64,000 bases of DNA from Pseudanabaena sp. Salubria-1 (GTDB lineage Bacteria > Cyanobacteriota > Cyanobacteriia > Pseudanabaenales > Pseudanabaenaceae). Below the pieces are notes generated by a model. That model was not told where the DNA came from. It worked only from the letters and a program-made list of their open reading frames with translations, and ran no database searches. Made by a program: the position numbers and the translations under genes. This document shows, in pieces, positions 1-9,084 of this stretch. The first letter of the stretch is position 1; each line of letters opens with the position of its first letter. The DNA lies in assembly GCA_023336205.1 (NCBI GenBank), contig JALQCR010000001.1, forward strand, positions 186,001 through 250,000, written 5' to 3'.

Positions 1-357
1 GATAGCCCCATCTTCAGTTTGCAATTTGGCTCCGCTACCGTGCTTGTGGAGATTAGATCCTTTCGGGAATCTGAATCCGTTATTTATATTTGGGCATATG
101 TGGCGACAGATGTAGAAGTTAGTGATGAACTAATGCTCTATTTGCTCAAACAAAATGATGTTTTTCGTTTTGGTGGCTTTAGCATGGCTGATGATGGAGA
201 CATCAGATTTCATGTAACGTTGTTGGGGACTTCTTGCCAACAGAATGAATTTAAACTTGCTCTGACTGAAGTTCTAGAAAGTGCTGATCATTATGACGAT
301 CTGATCGTGCAACGCTGGGGTGGACGCAGAGCTGCAGATGGGTTGTTTGAGATTTAA
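1..357 (+). CDS. YbjN-domain protein, C-terminal part (gene starts before the window)
   Basis: The frame is open from base 1, so the true start lies upstream; the internal TTG at 19 is unlikely to be the start. The visible 118 residues look like the cyanobacterial YbjN / type III secretion chaperone-like fold, with the segments FGSA, YVATDVE, FRFGGF and, near the end, YDD followed by WGGRRA. Proteins of this family are thought to be small peptide-binding or sensory proteins; no enzyme motif is visible. The family assignment is by recall and is moderately secure. Confidence 0.6.
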   Translation, partial: DSPIFSLQFGSATVLVEIRSFRESESVIYIWAYVATDVEVSDELMLYLLKQNDVFRFGGFSMADDGDIRFHVTLLGTSCQQNEFKLALTEVLESADHYDDLIVQRWGGRRAADGLFEI

Positions 358-378
358 GAGCTTTTTTATTTGAAGTTT

Positions 379-460
379 ACCCCACCCTAGCCCTCCCCTT
401 GCAAAGGGGAGGGAACAAGATTTCTAGTTTCCCCCTTTGCAAGGGGGAATTAAAGGGGGT
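379..460. repeat. C-run/G-run interspersed inverted repeat
   Basis: Two hairpins with C-rich arms, CCCTCCCCTTGC and its complement, then CCCCCTTTGC and its complement, fill the gap after the YbjN gene. A related CCCCCT...AGGGGG block lies at 10231-10308. This is a common kind of cyanobacterial intergenic repeat and may end transcription here. Confidence 0.6.
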
Positions 461-527
461 AAGTCTGACTTATGTCTGACAGTAGGAGATTCTTTATGAG
501 AAATGTCTTTAAGAGACCACCAGTTCA

Positions 528-1163
528 ATGTTTTTACCTTTAGCTCAATCTAGCCGCGATCGCCACCCAAAACATCTTGCTGAAGTTGTGGCAACTTCCA
601 CGACTGAGTTTCTTGCTCAGTGTCTTGAACCTAACAACTTAGATTTTCCATTAATGCCAGCCTTTGGTAGTTGGGTAAAGTCTCAACAGGATGAGAACAG
701 CGAGGTTATTGCCTATGGCGTGGTCTATCATGCGACAACAGCACCGATTGATTCTGTTCATCGTGCAGTGGCTCTAGGCTTGAGCCTACAGGAGTTACGC
801 GAACAACAGCCTCAAATTTTCGCAATGCTCCGTTCTGAGATTAAAGTTGTGCTACTCGGCTTTAGTTCTGTTGGCAATATCTATCAACATCTCCCTTCGC
901 AACCTCCTCAAATTCATCAGGCTGTATATGGTTGTGAAGAATCAGAAATCGAAAACTTTACTGAGGAGTTAAATTTTATAAGAACCTTAGTTCAGATGAC
1001 TAACGCGCCTGTCGATGAACTAATTGCGGCTGTATTACGCAATGTCTATCAAGTGAGAAAATGTGATCGCAATTGGCTAGTTCAAGCAGGAAGAAAGCTC
1101 AGCATTCTATTAAAAGATGACTATGATCGCCTTGGCGCAATCTTAGGACAAGTTCATCCTTGA
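528..1163 (+). CDS. HAS-barrel domain protein (cyanobacterial)
   Basis: A 211-residue protein whose N-terminus (FLPLAQSS, then RHPKHLAEV and TTEFLAQCLEP) and middle (FGSWVKS, YGVVYHATTAPIDS, LSLQELREQQPQIF) match what I recall of cyanobacterial HAS-barrel proteins. That beta-barrel is related to the barrels of HerA and ATP synthase. The C-terminus (WLVQAGRKLSILLKDDYDRL) is helical. No signal peptide, membrane segment or catalytic motif is seen. The ATG at 528 is the first in frame. The stop codon falls in the first unit of a tandem repeat. The molecular role is unknown. Confidence 0.75.
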   Translation: MFLPLAQSSRDRHPKHLAEVVATSTTEFLAQCLEPNNLDFPLMPAFGSWVKSQQDENSEVIAYGVVYHATTAPIDSVHRAVALGLSLQELREQQPQIFAMLRSEIKVVLLGFSSVGNIYQHLPSQPPQIHQAVYGCEESEIENFTEELNFIRTLVQMTNAPVDELIAAVLRNVYQVRKCDRNWLVQAGRKLSILLKDDYDRLGAILGQVHP

Positions 1164-1216
1164 CAAAGAAAACTTGACAAAGAAAACTTGACAAAGAAAA
1201 CTTGGCAAAGAAAAAG
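1160..1216. repeat. 14-bp tandem repeat, about four copies
   Basis: The unit TTGACAAAGAAAAC occurs at 1160, 1174 and 1188, followed by a diverged copy at 1202. The first copy contains the stop codon of the HAS-barrel gene. Slippage during replication is the likely origin. Confidence 0.85.
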
Positions 1217-1310
1217 GAAAGAAAAGGTTGGTATCATGAACTTTTCGCGCTCAGATTTTGGTCTATTGCCAATTACGAAGCTAAGTACCTCGGCATAATT
1301 AAAAAAACAG

Positions 1311-1357
1311 AGCCCACATCTGTACCGACTGCTTAGCAGTCGGTACAGATGTGGGCT
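1311..1357. terminator. Long perfect palindrome, probable terminator or REP-like hairpin
   Basis: Two 23-nt arms (1311-1333 and 1335-1357) are perfectly complementary with a 1-nt centre. The apex reads GCTTAGC. No gene was recognised between 1217 and 1409 apart from this hairpin and the start of a composite repeat. Confidence 0.6.
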
Positions 1358-1409
1358 TGTTTGCTCTAATACAAAAATATAAAATGGCGTAGCCATTTTA
1401 TATTTTTAA

Positions 1410-3058
1410 CTGATGTTACGTGGAACGCAGATGATGAATCTCTTGCTACTAGCGTGACAGGGCAACCACGGGGGGATTGCCCTGAAACAATTAATGTTCT
1501 TTAGGGGCTGCAGCAATTCCAAATTCAAAAAGTAGCAAGATATACAAAACCAAGAGTCTAAAAATTAACAGGAATCTGCAAAGACGGGGGCTTCATCAAG
1601 CATAAAGTCGATTAAATGTTGCCAACTCTTAAATAAAAAGTACTTGGTAAGAGAGAGAATATCTTGAAAGAATCCTCTACGAGTGCCACGCTTACGACGA
1701 ATCTCTTGATAACTGGAATCTATTAAATGTAAAATCGTGTGAAATAGAAAAGCTAACAAATTAAGAGATAGAAGTGTCGATGACAAATGTTTTTGTCCAT
1801 GACCAAAGTTATGTTCCAAGTTGTAGCCCTTGGTTTTCAACACATTGTGGTTCTCATTTTCGGTTTTCCAACGACATCTACCCGTTTCAACTACGACCGC
1901 CACATTGTCAATATTAACAGCATGATTAGTCACAAAAGCATTACGGTAGACTTCAGAATTATCAACACTATTGCGAACAGTCAGTTCACACCAGTTCACT
2001 AACAGAGAGGGTTCTTGTTCTCTTAAAGGTATCTGATTCACAAATCGATAACTATATATTTCTATAGATTTCCCCTTGCGGTGTTTAGTCGTCAAATTCT
2101 GCACTTCACCATTTTTTTCAATGTAATCTAACCACTGATATAAACTAGGATGACTGGATGGTAAGCAGGTGAAAATGAAGTTCATATTTGCCTCTAAACA
2201 ATTCTGACACATCGGTTGACGGCTATAGAGATCATCCCCTAATAACGTAATCGCCTGTCCTTCAAAAAGATGCCCATGTTTACTAATCCAGCGTTTCGCT
2301 GCGGCTGTTTCACAATCTTGTTTCTCATGTCCATCTTGCGGAGTGACGAATTCGGGTGGTAGAGAAATCACCTGTTCGCAACCTGGTGCAGCGATTACGG
2401 GCAAAATTGCTGTGTGTGAGTATGTTATTTTGCCACTGCGATGATTACGGGTACTACAACATTCGCAGGATATTTTCGATGAGCTATGGTACTCCGTTCC
2501 ATCTAAACAAATCAGTAAATTCCTATCCAATCTTTCATATCGTTTCAGGTGCTTTCCCATTTGCAGAAATTTATACACTTTCTCAAATACAGCGTTCAGA
2601 CTCTTGGCGCTAATTAGGTCGAGGATATTGCGTATTTGCTGGTCAGAGGGTATTTTCTCCACTCCAAATATACTTTGAACGTTATTTTTTCCACTTCGAC
2701 TCTGCAATTGTCTTTGATACTCTAAAAATGATTGACACTGCATAAAAAACATCGAGAAAGCCGACAGCATCGCATCGCTGATTTTAAATTTTGTCCCATT
2801 GCTTTCGCTTCTTGGGTCTTTTATTTTCTCTATCCCCTCTTGCAGGAAATCTAAAAAAACACTAAAAACTAAGATCGTTGGTGGCATTAACTGGATAGGA
2901 TTATCATTTTTGCTATGTTTTAAGCTCTACCTTTATCTGGTTCCTTATATCTGTATACTTTGCTGCTTTTTGAATTTGAAACTGCTGTAGGGGCTGTGCT
3001 CCCGTGCCAGCTCCAGACCTATGATGCTATGATAGGAATTCCTTCCACGTAACATCAG
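1410..3058. mobile_element. Insertion sequence, 1649 bp, IS4-superfamily/ISNCY-like
   Basis: The ends are inverted repeats starting CTGATGTTACGTGGAA at 1410-1425 and 3043-3058. A 7-bp direct repeat TTTTTAA flanks them (1403-1409 and 3059-3065). Removing the element and one TTTTTAA restores a short interspersed repeat known from other copies here, which confirms the boundaries. It carries one transposase gene on the minus strand. Confidence 0.9.
1565..2887 (-). CDS. DDE transposase of the IS at 1410-3058
   Basis: A 440-residue protein that looks complete. Candidate catalytic acids are the D of LICLDGTEYHSS, the D of LLGDDLYSRQP and the E of RWKTENENHNVLKTKGYNLEHNFGHG; the last motif resembles the ISNCY/IS4-like group of DDE transposases. 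Cys pairs (CECCSTRNH, CQNC) may bind metal. A C-terminal hydrophobic stretch (LLSLNLLAFLFHTILHL) is usual for this group. No frameshift was seen, so the element may be active. Confidence 0.85.
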   Translation of the reverse strand: MPPTILVFSVFLDFLQEGIEKIKDPRSESNGTKFKISDAMLSAFSMFFMQCQSFLEYQRQLQSRSGKNNVQSIFGVEKIPSDQQIRNILDLISAKSLNAVFEKVYKFLQMGKHLKRYERLDRNLLICLDGTEYHSSSKISCECCSTRNHRSGKITYSHTAILPVIAAPGCEQVISLPPEFVTPQDGHEKQDCETAAAKRWISKHGHLFEGQAITLLGDDLYSRQPMCQNCLEANMNFIFTCLPSSHPSLYQWLDYIEKNGEVQNLTTKHRKGKSIEIYSYRFVNQIPLREQEPSLLVNWCELTVRNSVDNSEVYRNAFVTNHAVNIDNVAVVVETGRCRWKTENENHNVLKTKGYNLEHNFGHGQKHLSSTLLSLNLLAFLFHTILHLIDSSYQEIRRKRGTRRGFFQDILSLTKYFLFKSWQHLIDFMLDEAPVFADSC

Positions 3059-3128
3059 TTTTTAAAACCCTTACAGGGTTTGTTTTTTAATTCACAAAAG
3101 TATTGCCACATTTCTGTGAATTGAGATA

Positions 3129-3168
3129 AGAAGTATAGGCGGCGCTTCACGCCGCCTATACTTGATTT
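3129..3168. terminator. Hairpin after the interrupted DUF4114/RTX gene
   Basis: The arms AAGTATAGGCGGCG and CGCCGCCTATACTT fold around CTTCA, just beyond the minus-strand stop at 3188. It probably ended transcription of the original 1020-codon gene. Confidence 0.55.
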
Positions 3169-3187
3169 AGTTAGGTTTAGACAAGAA

Positions 3188-3757
3188 TTAGAAAATGATG
3201 CTGTTGCTGACGGCAGTAATATTGGAATTATTGACAGTTAACAAATTGACTAGATTATTGACATTCCCTAAAGCATCAGGAGCAACTTGGACAACAGTAT
3301 TTGCACCGAGTTGTTGGAAGCGGACAAATCCATCAGCGATCGCATTAGTACCTGTGTAATTAATCGAGCTAAATACACCTCCAAGTTTAATCATATCGCC
3401 AGTCCCAAAGTCGAGAATGGTATCACCAGCTTCATTGATATTATTAAACTGGAAAGTATCATTACCCGCACCACCAACAAGAATATCAGTACCTTTGCCG
3501 CCGATCAGGATGTCATTGCCTGCGCCGCTGGAAATAAATTCACTCGCATCAGTACCCTGCACAGTGTCGCTCCAGCTAAAGCCGAAGATTGAACGGGAAG
3601 TTGTCTCGGCTGTGGGGTTGCTGGCATAGTTAATCAAGGCTTGACCCATATTAGTCGATCTCCAATCCTTGTTAGCAGCCATGACGCGATCGAGAGTATC
3701 CACACTTATAGAAGCATCACCTTTAATACGGAAGATAATATCATTGCGCCAATTCAA
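3188..3757 (-). pseudogene. DUF4114/RTX calcium-binding protein, C-terminal fragment
   Basis: This is the 3' end of the gene that starts at 8823, cut off by an IS30 element inserted at the TTG at 3744-3746. It begins inside the last DUF4114 repeat (NDIIFRIKG) and continues into RTX-type nonapeptides (GAGNDILIGGKGTDILVGGAGNDTF), which bind calcium in secreted proteins. Joining 8823-6408, 4924-4834 and 3743-3188 gives 3063 nt, exactly 1021 codons with no internal stop, and recreates the motif DRDYNDIIF. The first four residues in this frame belong to the IS. It is probably not translated now. Confidence 0.9.
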
Positions 3758-4833
3758 GGATGAAATGCAACGGGTTCTGATGAAGCAAAGAATACTTCGT
3801 AAGGAGTACGATAGTCAAGTGATTTTCTGGGTCTGTGATTGATCAAATTCACTGCCTTCTGAAAGTCCTCTTCTTTCACGATTTTAAAGTTTGTACTTTT
3901 GGGATAGAACTCTCTAATTAATCCATTGGTGTGTTCATTCAATCCACGTTCCCATGAATGATATGGATTCGCAAAGAAGGTCTCTAGTTTCAATCTTTCA
4001 GATAGCTTCTCATGCCCACAGAATTCTCTTCCATTATCAAAGGTCATTGTCTTTCGAGATGTTGATTCTATAGGCTCAAATAGATTGAATGTCACTCTGT
4101 TTATCTCATCCATCGTCTTGTTCTTAGCTAGTCCAGCAAGTAAATACTTCGATGCTTTATCAACATGCGTAACTACGATACCTGTGTGGTTGCACCCGAT
4201 TACCGTATCACTTTCCCAATGTCCAATCTCTGTTTTTAAATCTGCAATCTTCGGTCGATTCTCTATCCCTACCCTATTGGGAATGCCACCTCGCTTCTGA
4301 TGGCGACCTTTGCGCCTTCGTTGCTTTTGCTTCTGCCTCAGATATTGTTGATATATTCCCATCTCTTGATGGTTTGCATAGATCATCAGATAAATCGTCT
4401 CATAGCTGATTTTACCTAGCCCCTCCCTTTCCATTCTCCCTGCTAGTTGCTCTGGGCTGTGGTGTTGCTCTAACCGTTGTTTGACTTCGGCGATCGTCTC
4501 AGCACTGATGCTCTGAAATCTTACCTTTGCTTGTTTCCGTCTTGCTTTCATCAGGGCAACCGCAGTATCTGGCAAATAGCCAATCTGTCGCTCGTCTGTA
4601 TTGCGCGATAACTCTCTTGAAATCGTACTTTTGTTTCGCTTCAAGCGACGACCTATCTCTGATACAGATAATTGCTCAATTACTCTTAGTTTATACAGTT
4701 CACTTCTTTCTGTGGTGGTAAGATGGACAAAGCTCATGAGGGTATCCTAATTATTGTGATTAATATCAGAATATCCTTATGAGTCCCTTTACGCAAAGAT
4801 CTCTAGGTGTTGCATTTCATCCTTGAATTGGCG
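3747..4833. mobile_element. IS30-family insertion sequence, 1087 bp
   Basis: Perfect 25-bp inverted ends (3747-3771 and 4809-4833, beginning CGCCAATTCAAGG) and a 3-bp target repeat TTG (3744-3746 and 4834-4836), as expected for IS30. It sits in the DYND motif of the last DUF4114 repeat. A further 91 nt of the host gene lie between it and the ISKra4 element. Confidence 0.93.
3754..4737 (-). CDS. IS30-family transposase
   Basis: A 327-residue protein with an N-terminal helix-turn-helix (LTTTERSELYKL, then SVSEIGRRLKRNKSTISREL) followed by a DDE integrase core: D in HWESDTVIG, D in MTFDNGREF and E in WERGLNEHTNGLIREFYPKST. This order and length are typical of IS30. It appears intact and fills almost the whole element; the start at 4737 sits within the right end. 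Confidence 0.93.
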   Translation of the reverse strand: MSFVHLTTTERSELYKLRVIEQLSVSEIGRRLKRNKSTISRELSRNTDERQIGYLPDTAVALMKARRKQAKVRFQSISAETIAEVKQRLEQHHSPEQLAGRMEREGLGKISYETIYLMIYANHQEMGIYQQYLRQKQKQRRRKGRHQKRGGIPNRVGIENRPKIADLKTEIGHWESDTVIGCNHTGIVVTHVDKASKYLLAGLAKNKTMDEINRVTFNLFEPIESTSRKTMTFDNGREFCGHEKLSERLKLETFFANPYHSWERGLNEHTNGLIREFYPKSTNFKIVKEEDFQKAVNLINHRPRKSLDYRTPYEVFFASSEPVAFHP

Positions 4834-4933
4834 TTGTAATCTCGATCGGTGGCTCCATCAAGACGTTGATCTTCAAGGGAGACCACAAACGAGCCATTAC
4901 CGACATCCGTTTTGCCCATTTGGAAGCTGCGGC

Positions 4934-6407
4934 GGGTGCAATTAAAAGTGAAAGTTCAGCTCAATAAGAAATGGAAGAAAGATTAAGCCAATAAGCATCC
5001 CAATCTTGATTAGTACGGCAGATCCTAAGAGCAAGCATAGCCTTAGCATTTTCAATCGTCCACCAAGAGCCAGCAAGCTTTAAACGATTTTGAATAACAT
5101 AGCGGTGACCACTCTCAATTTCACCAGAGCCAATGGGTAAATTGGAGTCAATCGTGCCCTGATAGTCTAGACGATTAGGACGATTGAAAAGATAGCGATA
5201 AGCGGATCTAACCACAGCCAGATTGTCAGGAACAGATTCAGGTTCTTGAAACGGCTTAAGAGCTTCAAGGACAGCCGAAGCATGATTGGATTTGAGTTGT
5301 TGCTTCTGCACATCCATCCATGCTTTCGGAGCATCTGGGGAACAAACGCGACTTGCATCGGCTAGATATTCACATACATGATAGAAATCTAGTAAGTAGC
5401 GACTAAGTACACCAAAACGCTGCTCGATTTGGCTAGCAATCCAAGGCGCACCGTCGCCAACCCCATGCACAAAGGTTTCTTCTCCCAATCCAGCACGGAT
5501 AGCACAATCAAGTAATGCTGCTCCTGCATCATCAGTCGAGCCTATCGTTGCTCCGAAAATAGGCTGCTCTTGCTCAGGGGTACGCGCCGAGGTTAGACGC
5601 GCTTCTTTCCAGCTAATTTTACGCGTCTTACGACGGTCAACTTCTTCGCCATCAGTTTCGCTTGCCGTTGTTTCCACAATCGGAATCATTGTCCCATCCA
5701 TCTCCGCTATTAAAAACTCCACACCCTCGATTGCTGGGAATCCTGTTTCCCAACTCTGCGTTTCTAATATACGCTGGGCATGACTTTCTGTGATCTCCTG
5801 TCCTGCACTAATTGGGATGCTTATTCCATGATGTTCCATCATTTTTTTTGGGATTTTCCCAAACGCTACATCTGACCCAAAGTCGGTAATCACTCTCTGC
5901 AATGGGCGTGAATATCCTCGGCAATGTACTTCGGCGGCTTTTTGAAATGGTCTCACTACCTGTTTGGACTCTCTTCCAAATTCGATGTACCTTTGCTCTA
6001 GTACTTCGATGCGTCCATATCGGCTGTACCAATAGAGTTTTTTTTACCACCTCGGTGTGAAGATGGATTCGCGGCGATATATGCTTCGCTTTGCTTGATT
6101 TCTTGCCGCGTTGCCCATGTTTGTAGTGCTGTTTGTCCTAACTGACGGATTTCTTCTATCACTCGTTCCTCGGCTGCGTCGGCTTTGATTAGATCACCTT
6201 CTGCATTTTCTACAACGGATAATAATCCTTCGATTTTCGCTTTCAATTCAGGATAATCGTTTAGTCTTTCTTCTATGCTTTTACTGGACGATGCTGTTTT
6301 TGTTTTTATATTCACGGCTCAATTTTATGACTTCTTTGGATTAGAACTGTTATCCATCATACTTTCTAACCTACTTTATTTCTCCCATTTCACTTTTAAT
6401 TACACCC
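4934..6407. mobile_element. ISKra4-family insertion sequence, copy 1, 1474 bp
   Basis: Inverted ends GGGTGCAATTAAAAGTG and CACTTTTAATTACACCC (one mismatch) with a 9-bp target repeat AGCTGCGGC (4925-4933 and 6408-6416). The length and encoded proteins equal those of the copy at 25541-27014. It interrupts the fourth DUF4114 repeat of the host gene. Confidence 0.92.
4961..6315 (-). CDS. ISKra4-family transposase, probable -1 frameshift product
   Basis: Two overlapping frames make one transposase. The first (6315-5998, GTG start) has a coiled region and ends soon after RGGKKNS. The second runs on from KKLYWYSRYGRIEV to 4961 and holds the catalytic part (D in LIAEMDGTMIPI, D in DGAPWIAS, D in LLDFYHVCEYL, E in SGEIESGHRYVIQNRLK). 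The frames meet at a run of eight A, where a -1 slip joins them. Such slippage is known for several IS families. If no frameshift is allowed, the separate frames are 5998-6315 and 4961-5956. Confidence 0.85.
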
Positions 6408-8823
6408 AGCTGCGGCTAGGATTGTTATCTAGCATTGAGAACAAAGGACGCTTAGTGCCATCGATCGCAGGGTTAGCGATTACTTCACTAATTGTACCGT
6501 TGGGAACTTGCATGACCCCGTAGGAAGTATTGGGCGCAAGATTGAGAGTTTTCGTTCCTTTGTAGATTCCCGAATTAAAATTAGATTCCCAATCTAAACC
6601 ACTGGTGAACTTGGCAGCATCAGTAGTATCGCTTAGTAACACATAACCTTGGGTCGAGTTACTAGCTACACGGCGAGCAGCTTCAGCAATAAAAGCTGCC
6701 GAACCAGCAGTATATGATTCCATACCATCAAGACTGAAAATACCAACATCGCCTTTATAGTAGCCACCATCGTAGAGAAATTCCACTTCGATCGCACCAG
6801 ATTGACCAGAGGTAATTACGCCTTTGTCATATTCAGAACGATTAGAATAGTTCAGTAGCTGTTGTCCAGTAGTAGAAGTACGCCAGTCGCGTTCGGGATT
6901 GACCAAGCTATTCATCAGAGGCACATCACTAGTCGCGCCCTTGACTTGAATCACGATGTCGTTATAGTCGCGATCGGAAATGTTCGGTAAGTCTAGACGA
7001 TTATCTTCAAAAGCGTAGGTGTTTTTGCCATCGACATTGACCATTTGCCCGATCGCTGTGCCAAAGGGATTCGCTTCGGGAATCGAAAACATCGGTAAGT
7101 TGCCAGTTTGATTAATGCTGCTGATGTCATTGGCGATCGCGGCTACGGTATTGTTCTGTACCAACATGAAGGCAAAGTGTCCACGAGGAGCCATGTCGAA
7201 GGTTTGAGCGCCCTTGTATACACCAGAGTTAAAGTCCGCTTCCCAGGCCACTGTATCTGAGAATTTCCCTGCATCAGCTCGATCTTTGGTGACGACATGA
7301 CCGAGATTGGATTCAGTTAAAGCGCGGCGGGCTGCTTCTTGAATGAATTCTGACGATCCTGCTTTGAGATTTTCCATCCCATCAAGACTAAAAATTGCCA
7401 ATTCGCTTTGATACCAACCACCATCATAGAGAAAGTCAATACGAACTTTACCAGATTCGCCTGTATCGAAGATGCCGCCGCTATATTTAGGACGGGTGGC
7501 ATATTGCACCAACTCTTGCCCGACCGAAGAATTACGCCAATCGCGCTCGGGATTAACATTGTTATCCATCAAAGGTGCGACACCCTTTGCTCCAGTAAAG
7601 CGAAAAACCATATCGTTGTAATCTTTGTCTGACAGGCTTCCCCAGTCAGTCCGCACATCTTCCATGCCAAAAGTATCGCCCTTGCCAGTGACATCAACGA
7701 TTTGACGAATATTGCTAGGTGCTCCAATATTAGCTTGGGGAATCGAGAAGATAGGCAAGCGATTTCCAGACCACATTTTGGTAACATCGTAGGCAAGTTC
7801 TTGGATGGTGCTATTTTGAACTAGCATCACCGCAAAGTCTTCACCAGCATTCATACTGTAAGTTTTGACACCTTGATAAGATCTTCCGTTAAAGCTATCT
7901 TCCCAAATAAGCTTGGAAGTAAATTTTGCATCTTCAGTACGATCCTTAATGACAATATGACCTTGAGAAGATCCGCTCAGTGCACGACGGGTAGCTTCTT
8001 GCACAAATTCATAGGAATCTACCTGCAAGCCTTCCATTCCCTTCAGGCTAAAGATTGCCATTTCGCCTTGATACCAGCCACCATCATAAAGATAGTCAAC
8101 GCCTACTTGCCCAGAGTCATCGACTCGAAATACACCTGAATTAAATGTAGAACGACTAGCATAGTCAGTAATTTGTTTGCCGATCGCTGTTTCTGACCAA
8201 TCTTTGCTCGTAGCGATCGTTTCACTAAGAGCAGGAATCCCATTGCCTTCTGCTCCTGTTAATTGAAAGACCATATCGTTATAGTCATAGTCTGATCCAC
8301 CCTTGAGACGAACATCTTCCATCGCAAAGACATTTCCTCTTCCATCTACATCGTCAACTTGAGCAAACTGAGTGCTAAGGTCAGGGTTTGCCGCACTAAT
8401 TGAGAACAAAGGAATGCGATCGCTGTTTATTTCTAAGCCGCTAGATAAGTTGGCAAAGGTTTGATTAAAGGTTCCATTAGGAATTAACATGAAAGCGACT
8501 TGGTCGCCTACTTGCATCGAGAAGTTCTGTATACCCTTATAAGCTCCACTATTGAAGTTGTCTTCCCAATCGAATTGAGAGCCAAATTTCGCCCCCTCGG
8601 AGCTATCAGAAACTAAGATTCGCCCCTGAGTAGATTTGGTAAGGGCTCGGCGAGCGGCTTCCTGCACAAATGCAGCTGAGCCAACAGTTAAGCTTTCCAT
8701 GCCCTTTAAACTAAATATTGCGAGTTCCCCTTGAAATTTGCCCCCATCAAATAGAAAATCAAAACTTAGTTTGCCTGTTGCCCCTACCGTGAATGTCCCC
8801 TGTGTCGTTACTTGTGATGCCAT
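6400..8823 (-). CDS. DUF4114-repeat surface protein, N-terminal fragment (interrupted gene)
   Basis: Four repeats of about 200 residues each contain [FY]LYDGG.YQ.E.AIFSL.GME, EAARRAL, FMLVQN and, near the end, EDxR..SDxDYND[IM]V: the DUF4114 signature, whose acidic DYND part probably binds calcium. No signal peptide is present at MASQVTTQG; the RTX tail of the reconstructed protein suggests type I secretion. The fourth repeat is cut by ISKra4 at 6408, so the last two residues and the stop come from the IS. The truncated product could still be made. Length before insertion was 1020 residues. Confidence 0.85.
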   Translation of the reverse strand: MASQVTTQGTFTVGATGKLSFDFLFDGGKFQGELAIFSLKGMESLTVGSAAFVQEAARRALTKSTQGRILVSDSSEGAKFGSQFDWEDNFNSGAYKGIQNFSMQVGDQVAFMLIPNGTFNQTFANLSSGLEINSDRIPLFSISAANPDLSTQFAQVDDVDGRGNVFAMEDVRLKGGSDYDYNDMVFQLTGAEGNGIPALSETIATSKDWSETAIGKQITDYASRSTFNSGVFRVDDSGQVGVDYLYDGGWYQGEMAIFSLKGMEGLQVDSYEFVQEATRRALSGSSQGHIVIKDRTEDAKFTSKLIWEDSFNGRSYQGVKTYSMNAGEDFAVMLVQNSTIQELAYDVTKMWSGNRLPIFSIPQANIGAPSNIRQIVDVTGKGDTFGMEDVRTDWGSLSDKDYNDMVFRFTGAKGVAPLMDNNVNPERDWRNSSVGQELVQYATRPKYSGGIFDTGESGKVRIDFLYDGGWYQSELAIFSLDGMENLKAGSSEFIQEAARRALTESNLGHVVTKDRADAGKFSDTVAWEADFNSGVYKGAQTFDMAPRGHFAFMLVQNNTVAAIANDISSINQTGNLPMFSIPEANPFGTAIGQMVNVDGKNTYAFEDNRLDLPNISDRDYNDIVIQVKGATSDVPLMNSLVNPERDWRTSTTGQQLLNYSNRSEYDKGVITSGQSGAIEVEFLYDGGYYKGDVGIFSLDGMESYTAGSAAFIAEAARRVASNSTQGYVLLSDTTDAAKFTSGLDWESNFNSGIYKGTKTLNLAPNTSYGVMQVPNGTISEVIANPAIDGTKRPLFSMLDNNPSRSWV

Positions 8824-9084
8824 GACTTAATACCTTGATTTATTTTTGACTTTTGCTCTTTGTCCTATTCCCTTGGGCTGGTTCATCTCGGTTATTCGAT
8901 GTTTCCTCCCATGTCTTGTAGATTAGGGCTTGCAGCCTGCTACAAGGTCAAGATGAGCAAAAGAAAAATGGCTATTAAAAAAACTTATCAATCAACTGTA
9001 GCCCAATAAAGTCAAAGGAAAGGAAAGGATAGCTTCGCGCTACAATTCTTACTGAAAAGCCTCAACAGCAAGTCGTAAGAAATC
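8824..9084. other. Divergent intergenic region, no gene seen
   Basis: The 261 bp between the DUF4114 gene and the merR-like gene must hold both promoters. A short TTGCAGCCTGC stretch and an A-rich purine tract (AAAGGAAAGGAAAGGA, 9015-9030) are visible. I cannot assign promoter boxes with confidence. Confidence 0.3.

Larger units (their letters stand above)
1369..3122. repeat. Composite triple-hairpin repeat, copy 1, split by an IS
   Basis: The left module (1369-1409, core AAAATGGCGTAGCCATTTT) and the right modules (3059-3122, core AAAACCCTTACAGGGTTT, then the AATTCACAAAAGT hairpin) rejoin to the usual repeat when the IS at 1410-3058 and one TTTTTAA are removed. Other copies are at 10018, 10331, 15288, 37149 and 39771. 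Confidence 0.8.

Noticed and set aside
1154..1396. 80-aa minus-strand ORF
   Set aside because: It is built from the tandem repeat and the palindrome at 1311-1357 and has low-complexity composition; no family resemblance.
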